A DNA stretch of 35,895 bases, from positions 1-35,895 of the forward strand of contig JANYIM010000088.1 of the NCBI GenBank assembly GCA_025362055.1. Direction: 5' to 3'. Shown here in pieces: positions 9,385 to 16,687 of the stretch. Source of the DNA: Bacteroidota bacterium (GTDB lineage: Bacteria > Bacteroidota > Bacteroidia > Chitinophagales > Chitinophagaceae). The number at the start of each line of letters is the position of its first letter. The stretch's first letter is position 1. The notes beneath the pieces were generated by a model that made no database searches, was not told the DNA's origin, and worked only from the letters and a program-made list of their open reading frames with translations. The position numbers and the translations under genes are program-made.

Positions 9385-9819
9385 ATGAGTTCAGCAGCAA
9401 CATCAGCGGATATCAGCCTGGCACCGGAACATGGCTCAGGCACAAAACGAATATGGAAGACATTTTGGTTATTGTCTGTTTTAACGGTTATTGAGTTGGG
9501 TATTGGTTTAACCATCTATAATATTCACAAAGGCGCCAATCCCAATCCAACACTTGTACTCGCTTTCAAAGGAATGGTTTGCATTTTAACACTGGCCAAA
9601 GCCTACTATATTGTTTCGATCTTTATGCATCTTGGTGATGAGATAAGAAATATGATCATGACGATCGTAGTGCCACTTTGCCTTTTCATCTGGTTCATTA
9701 CCGCCTTTTTATGGGATGGTAATAGCTGGAAGATACTGAGGAACACCAATGCCGGCAGCCGCCCTGCACAAACAGAACAGCACCAGCCAGCGGCGATCGA
9801 GAAGGGTGAAAAACCATAA
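9385..9819 (+). CDS. Cytochrome c oxidase subunit IV (small membrane subunit)
   Basis: A 144-residue protein with three transmembrane helices, at about residues 28-48, 58-80 and 90-110. This is the arrangement of the prokaryotic COX4/caa3 subunit IV family. It starts 33 bp after the long subunit III gene and closes the cox operon. The polar C-terminal tail (PAQTEQHQPAAIEKGEKP) is low-complexity. A rho-independent terminator lies about 40 bp downstream. The role is structural. Confidence 0.85.
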   Translation: MSSAATSADISLAPEHGSGTKRIWKTFWLLSVLTVIELGIGLTIYNIHKGANPNPTLVLAFKGMVCILTLAKAYYIVSIFMHLGDEIRNMIMTIVVPLCLFIWFITAFLWDGNSWKILRNTNAGSRPAQTEQHQPAAIEKGEKP

Positions 9820-9856
9820 GGTATATTTTAAGCAGGAACGTTTAAAAATATTATGA

Positions 9857-9890
9857 ACCATTCGCCTGACCGCGGATGGTTTTTGTTTAT
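9857..9890 (+). terminator. Rho-independent terminator of the ACIII-cox operon
   Basis: ACCATTCGC pairs with GCGGATGGT (nine pairs with one G-T wobble) around a six-base loop, followed directly by TTTTTGTTTATT. It lies 37 bp after subunit IV and before the SCO gene. Confidence 0.85.
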
Positions 9891-9913
9891 TATTTATTTG
9901 GATCTCATTGATG

Positions 9914-9921
9914 TAAATTTG
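9914..9921 (+). promoter_or_regulatory. Possible -7 box for the SCO/DUF420 pair
   Basis: TAAATTTG matches the Bacteroidota -7 consensus TAnnTTTG exactly and lies 19 bp before the SCO start, just after the cox terminator. No -33 TTG-type box is found at the usual spacing, so this rests on one element. Confidence 0.4.
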
Positions 9922-9940
9922 TAGCCGTAGTAAAGAAATT

Positions 9941-10732
9941 ATGAGTAAGAAATCGATATTAGCCCTAATGCTGGCAATACTATTGCCATTGACCGGGTAT
10001 TTTTTGGTAAAATACTATAGCAAGGATGCCGTACAAATGCCTGGGAAATATTTTGAACCCGACAGTGTGATCGTAAAAGAAAAGAACGGGAAAACGACCA
10101 CGGATACTATCTGGCATAAAGTAAAGAACATTCATTTTGTGAACCAGCTGGGCAAGCATACTTCTTTGGATGACCTGCATGGAAAAGTATTGGTCATTGA
10201 TTTCTTTTTTTCAAGATGCCCATCGCTATGCCCGGGACTTGCCCTCAGAATGAAAAGACTACAAGACTCATTTAAACAGAATGACAGTATTGTGCAATTC
10301 ATCTCCATAACTGTTGATCCGTTGCACGACTCTGTGCCGCAATTGCGAAAATTTGCTGATCGTTTTAATGCCAACCACGATACCTGGTGGTTTGTAACCG
10401 GCGACAAAAAAGAGATATATGATTTTGCTTTGAATGAACTTAAGGCCGGACTTGCAGATACGGAAGTGGATACTGCATTCATCCATACTCCATACTTTTT
10501 TTTACTCGACAGCAACAGGATCGTAAGGGGGTATTATGACGGATTTGATTCGGTTAAACAGGCAAAATTAGTAAGAGATATCCCGCTATTAATGCTTGAA
10601 CGGGACAAAAAAGCCCCCTCTCTTTTCAGGGACTTTATCCCCTTATTGCCCGTTATCTTTTTTGGCATCGGCATCGTATTCATTATGGCGGTCATTTTTA
10701 CCCGGAAAAAAAATAGAGAAAATAAAAAATGA
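9941..10732 (+). CDS. SCO1/SenC family copper chaperone for CuA assembly
   Basis: The 263-residue protein has an N-terminal membrane anchor, a thioredoxin-like domain and a second C-terminal helix (about residues 228-250). The copper-binding cysteines are C93 and C97 in RCPSLCPG, and the conserved ligand His is H182 in FIHTPYFF. SCO proteins deliver copper to, or reduce, the CuA site of subunit II, which fits its place just after the cox genes. A C-terminal helix after the thioredoxin domain is not part of the minimal SCO fold. Its stop overlaps the next start (ATGA), indicating translational coupling. Confidence 0.93.
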   Translation: MSKKSILALMLAILLPLTGYFLVKYYSKDAVQMPGKYFEPDSVIVKEKNGKTTTDTIWHKVKNIHFVNQLGKHTSLDDLHGKVLVIDFFFSRCPSLCPGLALRMKRLQDSFKQNDSIVQFISITVDPLHDSVPQLRKFADRFNANHDTWWFVTGDKKEIYDFALNELKAGLADTEVDTAFIHTPYFFLLDSNRIVRGYYDGFDSVKQAKLVRDIPLLMLERDKKAPSLFRDFIPLLPVIFFGIGIVFIMAVIFTRKKNRENKK

Positions 10733-11316
10733 TGTTACCCGCTACCTTTAATAAGAATGATAAAAAAGCAAGGCTTTTAATTTATACCGTATCGATCGTG
10801 GTATTTGCAGCAGTGGCATCGCTAAGTAAATACAAACTGAATGTTAACTTAGGATTTAATGTTCACATCTTTGCCGTTGCAAATGCCATTATCAATTCCC
10901 TGGTAATGATATTGCTTTGCGCAGGCCTTGTTACGGCTAAACAAAAAAAATACCGGGTGCATAAAAAGATAATGCTTACTGCCATCGTATTATCTGTGCT
11001 ATTCCTGGTTTCTTATATCGCCCATCACTTATTGGCAGGCGAAACAAAATTTGGTGACATTAATCATGATGGAATACTTAGTGACGAAGAAAAATTACAG
11101 GCGGGCGGATTAAGGATATTTTATTATATCATCCTGCTCACGCATATCCCATTGGCAGCAATTATGCTCCCGTTCATCTTGTTTACTGCCTACCGGGCAC
11201 TGACTGGCGAATACGAAGCACATAAAAAATTAGTAAGGATCACCTGGCCGATATGGTTTTATGTTGCTTTTTCGGGGATCATGGTTTATTTGCTGATAAG
11301 CCCTTACTATAATTGA
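10729..11316 (+). CDS. DUF420 membrane protein with an EF-hand-like loop
   Basis: This 195-residue polytopic membrane protein has about five helices and matches the DUF420 family (CtaM-like), which accompanies cytochrome oxidase assembly genes. The C-terminal part (YYIILLTHIPLA, then WPIWFYVAFSGIMVYLL) is typical. Between helices, residues 110-121 read DINHDGILSDEE, which fits the 12-residue EF-hand calcium loop (D1, N3, D5, G6, hydrophobic 8, E12). I know of no such loop in the core family. The start overlaps the SCO stop by 4 bp; a second ATG follows immediately. Confidence 0.85.
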   Translation: MMLPATFNKNDKKARLLIYTVSIVVFAAVASLSKYKLNVNLGFNVHIFAVANAIINSLVMILLCAGLVTAKQKKYRVHKKIMLTAIVLSVLFLVSYIAHHLLAGETKFGDINHDGILSDEEKLQAGGLRIFYYIILLTHIPLAAIMLPFILFTAYRALTGEYEAHKKLVRITWPIWFYVAFSGIMVYLLISPYYN

Positions 11317-11331
11317 TCAACTGGAACTTTA

Positions 11332-12060
11332 CTACACAATTGGTTCTACAATTATCCTTGACGTACTCAGGTAAGTGATCAACACTTTAATTTTATCTCC
11401 GATCTTCAGGCTGGTGGTACTATTTTCTGCCGGAGCAAGTTTTGACTGTATCTTATCCCCGATCACATTCAGGTAAATACCATGCGGTGTTATCTTATAG
11501 ACTTCAGCATCAACGGGTGTTTTGGCTTTATGCAATTTTACAGCTGCATAAAATTCGGGGATATAACTATTATTATAAAGCTTTGCGGTTATCTTATCTT
11601 TCTTATCTGTGTTCTCCAGCGAAAAGGTCACTGCTTCATTAAGTTCTTTCTCTGTTGGTTTTATAAACCAGGGAGATATGGGTAGGGGAAAGAAAAGATA
11701 ACTATCTATTTCTTTTACAAAATATTTATCATCCACAATTTTTAAATAACCAATGAAATTATTTTCCGTACGGGATCTATTGATGAGCAGGTCCAGTGCG
11801 GTATTGTAGAGATATTGAATATTTGTGGCGATCATGCGGTCGCCCCTGTCAGCTATTCTGATATTAAAGTTAACTGCATCGCCGATATGAAAATGATGCA
11901 TCTTCTTAATTTTCTTTTCGGCTTTTAATTTTTTTTGCAGTTCTTCATCAATACTGCCATTCACCGTTTTCTTCTTGCCATTTTGCTCATATTCAATGAT
12001 GATATATTTTTTTTCGTGATTAACGAAAGAAACACTGCCTTTTATGATCGTATTAGCCAT
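11332..12060 (-). CDS. Hypothetical protein, possible OB-fold/S1-like nucleic acid binding
   Basis: A 242-residue soluble Lys-rich protein that I do not recognise by family. The N-terminal ~80 residues (IIKGSVSFVNHEKKYIIIEY, then HIGDAVNFNIRIADRGDRMIATNI) have a cold-shock/OB-like rhythm of beta strands. The last ~60 (VDAEVYKITPHGIYLNVI, then LKIGDKIKVLITYLSTSRIIVEPIV) resemble an S1 domain. The middle has few known features. RNA binding is an inference from pattern only. It converges with the DUF420 gene and sits 17 bp downstream of the alkyltransferase-like gene on the same strand. Confidence 0.75.
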   Translation of the reverse strand: MANTIIKGSVSFVNHEKKYIIIEYEQNGKKKTVNGSIDEELQKKLKAEKKIKKMHHFHIGDAVNFNIRIADRGDRMIATNIQYLYNTALDLLINRSRTENNFIGYLKIVDDKYFVKEIDSYLFFPLPISPWFIKPTEKELNEAVTFSLENTDKKDKITAKLYNNSYIPEFYAAVKLHKAKTPVDAEVYKITPHGIYLNVIGDKIQSKLAPAENSTTSLKIGDKIKVLITYLSTSRIIVEPIV

Positions 12061-12077
12061 GGTAAAATATAAAGGGA

Positions 12078-12473
12078 TTAGAGTGCCAGTTCTGTTGAAG
12101 GGTCCCAGAATCTTTTTTTAAAATCTACAACAGTATCATTTTTTACGTTTACCCCATCTTTTTTTAACTGTTCTTCCATAAAGGTTGGTGTGGAAAAATG
12201 ATGCTTGCCACTAAGTATCCCGTTTCGGTTCACAACCCGCTGTGCAGGTACTTTTGGCTTGGCAGAACCGGCTGCATTCATTGCCCAGCCTACCATACGG
12301 GCAGATAGCCTGGACCCAAGGTAAGCGGCAATAGCTCCATAAGAGGTGACTCTTCCTTTGGGTATTTGCCGAACAACTTCATATACATCAACAAAAAAGC
12401 TATACTCTTTGAGTGTATTCTTAGGCATTTCTTTTTTTGCCCTGCTTTTAACAACCGTTACTTTCTTCTTCAT
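12078..12473 (-). CDS. Alkyltransferase-like protein (MGMT family without the catalytic Cys)
   Basis: The protein is 131 residues from the ATG at 12473 (MKKKVTVVKSRAKK); the track start 25 codons upstream lies within a neighbouring gene and looks spurious. A later start at MPKNTLK is also possible. It has the DNA-binding helix-turn-helix of O6-alkylguanine transferases (IPKGRVTSYGAIAAYLG) and the domain end RVVNRNGILSG. The MGMT active site is PCHRV; here it reads PAQRV, so the alkyl-accepting Cys is replaced by Ala. Such proteins (ATLs) bind alkylated bases and hand them to nucleotide excision repair. Confidence 0.88.
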   Translation of the reverse strand: MKKKVTVVKSRAKKEMPKNTLKEYSFFVDVYEVVRQIPKGRVTSYGAIAAYLGSRLSARMVGWAMNAAGSAKPKVPAQRVVNRNGILSGKHHFSTPTFMEEQLKKDGVNVKNDTVVDFKKRFWDPSTELAL

Positions 12474-12489
12474 GATATAAAAGATACAA

Positions 12490-13369
<880 letters not shown>

Positions 13370-13424
13370 CGAACGCAAAGATAATTAATGCTGCGTTGAA
13401 ATGAAATGTTGCATAGCGGTATAT

Positions 13425-13448
13425 GGTACAAGAGTGCGACGCAACAAT
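13425..13448. repeat. Dispersed intergenic repeat, copy 1
   Basis: GGTACAAGAGTGCGACGCAAC continues into AAT. It matches 31693-31716 over the whole 24 bp with two single-base indels and one substitution. It lies in the divergent space between trmB and the UspA gene, which otherwise shows nothing clear. Confidence 0.6.
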
Positions 13449-13585
13449 TTTGAATAGTAGTACAGCAGCCTGTAACATAAAGATCACTTAACGTGTAGAT
13501 ATTTAGCTAATACTTTCCCAGTGATTAGCGGAAAATGCTTTAATTTGCAACAATTATTTAATATGATTAGACTAAACTAAAAAGT

Positions 13586-14371
13586 ATGAATACCGTTATT
13601 GTTCCTGTTGATTTTTCTCCCACATCCTTACACGCAGCCCGTTATGCTGCCCAGTTATTGGTAGGGCATTATGGTGTAACCCTGGTTTTGTACCATAGCT
13701 ATTCAAAGCCTTCAGAGGCTGAGAAGGCCCTGGCAGACCTGGAAAACCTGAAAGAGATATTGATGAAAGATCATATTGTGAAGATGGAAGTGCTGGCACA
13801 TCATGAAGATGATTTTGTAGATGGGCTGGAAAGGGCGGCAAGGCATCGTGTAGCCGACCTCGTGATCATGGGGATCACCGGAAAATCTGCACTGGCACAG
13901 GTTTTCTTTGGCAGCAATACACTAAAGATGGCAGAAACCAAAGCCTGCCCGGTTCTAATCGTTCCTGAAAACGCCTCCTTTGAGCCTATTAAGAATGTAA
14001 TGCTTACATCTGATTTTAAGAATACATTGAATTCTACACCATCTGGCCCTATCAAGGATTTCCTGGACGTATTTCACCCACAGTTGCATATTGTGAATGT
14101 AGATGAAGACCATTTCATTTCTCTTACAGAAAATTATGAAAAAGAGAAGCAGGACCTGAAACAATTATTTGCAGATTATAACCCGGAATTTTATTTCATG
14201 CGTTTATATGATGTAGATGAAGCATTGAATCTTTTTGCTGAAACCAGAAATATTGATATGATGATCGTTATTAAGAAAGACCATTCATTTCTTGGAAAAT
14301 TATTTAGGACAGACAGGACAAAAAAACTGACCTATCAAAGCAAGTTGCCCATTCTTGTGATGCATGAATAA
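13586..14371 (+). CDS. Tandem universal stress protein (UspA family)
   Basis: The 261-residue protein is two Usp domains in a row. The first (about residues 1-130) begins VIVPVDFSPTSLHAARYA and has the ATP-binding motif G-2x-G-9x-G-S in GITGKSALAQVFFGSNTLK, so it probably binds ATP. The second (about residues 133-261) keeps the fold and the ending LPILVMHE but lacks the glycine motif (IKKDHSFLGKLFRTD), so it is likely non-binding. Usp proteins act in stress survival; the specific role here is unknown. It is a single gene with its own AT-rich leader and converges with the NTPase gene. Confidence 0.92.
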   Translation: MNTVIVPVDFSPTSLHAARYAAQLLVGHYGVTLVLYHSYSKPSEAEKALADLENLKEILMKDHIVKMEVLAHHEDDFVDGLERAARHRVADLVIMGITGKSALAQVFFGSNTLKMAETKACPVLIVPENASFEPIKNVMLTSDFKNTLNSTPSGPIKDFLDVFHPQLHIVNVDEDHFISLTENYEKEKQDLKQLFADYNPEFYFMRLYDVDEALNLFAETRNIDMMIVIKKDHSFLGKLFRTDRTKKLTYQSKLPILVMHE

Positions 14372-14388
14372 TCGGGAAATTTATTCTT

Positions 14389-14916
14389 TTAATTACCGCT
14401 GTCGGGGCCTGCGGCCGCCGACAGGGTGATTTCGTTTAACTGATGCACCAACTGGTGATCAGCGATGTTAAAGAATGATACTATAGCTTCGTATAAGCTA
14501 TCACGTACAACAATTAATAAATGCTTGTCTGTGCCCTGGTATACCAATCTTTCTGTTAAGGCCTTTATTGCTTCGTAAAGTCCATTTCGCTGCAGTTCCA
14601 GCTTTCCTGCTTCATCAATGATCACCCAATCACAACCGCTGGCCGATGCTTCCAGTAATACGGTATTGGCTTTTTCAAAACCTTTGCTGAAAAAATGATA
14701 TTGTCCAACTGATTGTAAAGGTTCTCTTGTGTTAGCAGGATATTTACATTCTATATCAAAAATTTCTTTTGTCCGGATATCAAAAATTTTCCTTGTGCCA
14801 TCAATATCGGGCATCAACACTCCGCCAATTTTGGCTGATACATGCTTATCACACCAATGCTGCAATTCACTGGTCTTGCCACTGTGGATGGGCCTTGAAA
14901 AAATAATAATGCTCAT
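14389..14916 (-). CDS. THEP1-like P-loop NTPase
   Basis: This 175-residue protein has a P-loop (SRPIHSGKTSEL) in which the first Gly of GxxxxGK[ST] is Ser, and a Walker B region WVIIDEAGKLEL close to the IDEIGKMEL signature of THEP1-type nucleoside triphosphatases. The substrate is unknown. Its start overlaps the stop of the upstream membrane protein gene (ATGA), so the two are translationally coupled. The last ~12 residues (ending AAAGPDSGN) and the stop codon come from a dispersed palindrome also found at 28492, so the natural C-terminus has probably been replaced. Confidence 0.8.
   Translation of the reverse strand: MSIIIFSRPIHSGKTSELQHWCDKHVSAKIGGVLMPDIDGTRKIFDIRTKEIFDIECKYPANTREPLQSVGQYHFFSKGFEKANTVLLEASASGCDWVIIDEAGKLELQRNGLYEAIKALTERLVYQGTDKHLLIVVRDSLYEAIVSFFNIADHQLVHQLNEITLSAAAGPDSGN
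14399..14424. repeat. CTGTCGG/CCGACAG palindrome, copy 1 (inside the NTPase gene end)
   Basis: CTGTCGG, then a 12-bp spacer, then CCGACAG: 26 bp in total. The same arms, the same spacer length and the same preceding TTACCG occur at 28492-28517. The arms encode the C-terminal residues of the THEP1-like protein. Confidence 0.75.
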
Positions 14917-15998
14917 GCAGTTTTTTTGAAGGTCGGCTCTGTTATAGGTCCACCGGATCCTGCGGACTGATCATTATAAGTAAGCGACCAATGTATCAAT
15001 GTGCTAAGAAAAAAATCTAATCGTTTCCAACCTTTATATGGGCTACTTTTTTGCCAGGCGGTAGCAGTTAACTGTCTTAGTACGGGCAAAAAAGATAATG
15101 TCCTGGATACCTCTTCATTATATCGCCCTTCTTTTTTTTGTAAGAACTGTTTAATGAGCTTTGTAAGAAATGGATTGATGAGCAGGAACCAGATGATGAT
15201 CGCAGTAAGTGTCCAGCTGATCGTTTTTAAAACTGCCATCCATCCTTGCTTTGTACCAGAAGCAATGAAAAACATGGCAATCGACAGGGCTACAAGTATT
15301 GAAGCGAGTAACCATAATTTTTTCTTGTTGTTTTTTTTGTCCGGAATAACGGCATAGTCTTCCTTGCTGAAAGCAGTATCGTTTCTCCAATCCATTGGGG
15401 TATTGCCAATAGAAAAGCGGGTTACTATTTTCCAGGCTAACCAGGCAATGCAGACCCCTCCCGCCAGATAGATAAAGAGGTAGGTCCCAATTACCCATTG
15501 GCCACCATTAACTGCAGCCACTCCTAATTGTTTTACAACAGCTGCAACAAAAATGTCGGTTGCTTTCCAGATTGATTGTCCAAAGAATAGCGTGAGGATA
15601 AGCAATTGTTGTATTGCCGACTCAAGCATGGTAATGATACTAAGTAACAAAATACTAAGCGGGTTGATGCGAAAAAGATTGAATAAAGCATAACCTAAAA
15701 TGGCCTGGAAAGACACTGCAATGTAAGCGGGGAAAGGGGTGTAGGGGCTTACCATAGCCTTAATTATCAACACGAGCAAAAGACTTTTTAAGATCTCTTT
15801 GTATTGATGTTCAGAAATTTGTGCAATGAAACTGATTAAGATCACTGCCAGTCCGCCTACGACCAGACCTGTAAAAGGTATTTGCAAAGCATGCATGATG
15901 CCTCCCAGCCCCGATTCACTAAAAGCCCATAATGCGGTGAGCCGCTGAATAGCTAAAATGCGCTGTTCCCGGGATAAATTTTTATGATCGATATTCAT
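14913..15998 (-). CDS. Polytopic membrane protein paired with the THEP1-like NTPase
   Basis: The 361-residue protein has about five helices in the first 190 residues, a polar linker (about 195-225) rich in Lys and Asn, two more helices near 228-280 and a soluble amphipathic C-terminus. I cannot assign a family. The N-terminal part (GGIMHALQIPFTGLVVGGLAVILIS) has the look of a small-molecule S-component of ECF transporters, and the C-terminal part vaguely recalls EcfT coupling helices. This is inference only. The ATGA overlap with the NTPase gene argues that the products work together. It is divergent from guaD. Confidence 0.75.
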   Translation of the reverse strand: MNIDHKNLSREQRILAIQRLTALWAFSESGLGGIMHALQIPFTGLVVGGLAVILISFIAQISEHQYKEILKSLLLVLIIKAMVSPYTPFPAYIAVSFQAILGYALFNLFRINPLSILLLSIITMLESAIQQLLILTLFFGQSIWKATDIFVAAVVKQLGVAAVNGGQWVIGTYLFIYLAGGVCIAWLAWKIVTRFSIGNTPMDWRNDTAFSKEDYAVIPDKKNNKKKLWLLASILVALSIAMFFIASGTKQGWMAVLKTISWTLTAIIIWFLLINPFLTKLIKQFLQKKEGRYNEEVSRTLSFLPVLRQLTATAWQKSSPYKGWKRLDFFLSTLIHWSLTYNDQSAGSGGPITEPTFKKTA

Positions 15999-16143
15999 TG
16001 CAGTAAAATAAGCCTCCTGTTACAAAGATAAGCGCTGCGGCCCGACGGGATGGCTACCTTATTTAGTAAGCCATGTATTTGTCTGCTAACAGCCAATTTG
16101 TTATTTTTATCGTTGCTACACTTTTGCTGCCATGATAGTTCAA

Positions 16144-16161
16144 CATTTTCATATGGAAATG
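16144..16161. promoter_or_regulatory. Imperfect palindrome upstream of the purine operon
   Basis: CATTTTCATATGGAAATG has arms matching at six of seven positions around ATAT and lies 50 bp before guaD, in the 212-bp divergent space. It could be an operator for the purine operon, but no regulator is encoded nearby and no other copy was found. Confidence 0.25.
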
Positions 16162-16210
16162 AAGGGTAAAGTTTTGCAAAATGGTCCGCTGCGGACAAAA
16201 AATTAAAAAC

Positions 16211-16687
16211 ATGAGTACAGAAAATAAAGCATTTATGTTAGAGGCTATTCGCTTGTCGGTGGCCAACGTAGAAGAAGGCAAGGGTGGGCCTTTTGGTGCA
16301 GTGGTGGTTAAAGATGGAAAGATCATTGCGCGAGGTGCGAATGAAGTTACTTCCAGCAATGATCCTACGGCACATGCCGAGGTGGTGGCTATCAGGAATG
16401 CCTGCATTGCATTGAATAGTTTTCAGCTGGAAGGCTGTGAGATATATACCAGTTGCGAACCTTGCCCCATGTGCCTGGGCGCTATCTATTGGGCGAGACC
16501 GGCAAAACTGTACTATGCCAATTCAAAAGAAGATGCGGCAAAAATACAATTTGATGATCAGTTCATTTATGAGGAGATCGCTAAACCTGTTAAAGAACGA
16601 AAATTATTTACGCGGCAAATGTTCAGAGAAGAAGCATTGGAAGCGTTTAAAAAATGGAGCGAAAGTACCCTAAAAAAAGAATATTGA
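16211..16687 (+). CDS. guaD: Guanine deaminase, cytidine deaminase-fold type
   Basis: From the ATG at 16211 (MSTENKAFMLEAIRLS) it is 158 residues. Zinc and catalytic residues are visible as HAEV (H and E) and PCPMCLGAIYWAR (two Cys). The FGAVVVKDGKIIARGANEV and TSSNDPTAHAE segments and the short C-terminal tail match bacterial guanine deaminases more than the tRNA deaminase TadA. It converts guanine to xanthine, the substrate of the xanthine dehydrogenase encoded next. Its TGA overlaps the xdhA ATG by one base. The track start at 16181 is 10 codons upstream and less likely. Confidence 0.9.
   Translation: MSTENKAFMLEAIRLSVANVEEGKGGPFGAVVVKDGKIIARGANEVTSSNDPTAHAEVVAIRNACIALNSFQLEGCEIYTSCEPCPMCLGAIYWARPAKLYYANSKEDAAKIQFDDQFIYEEIAKPVKERKLFTRQMFREEALEAFKKWSESTLKKEY

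Noticed and set aside
10132-10515. 127-residue - strand ORF opposite SCO
   Set aside because: Antisense to a gene with clear copper-site motifs; no recognisable features.
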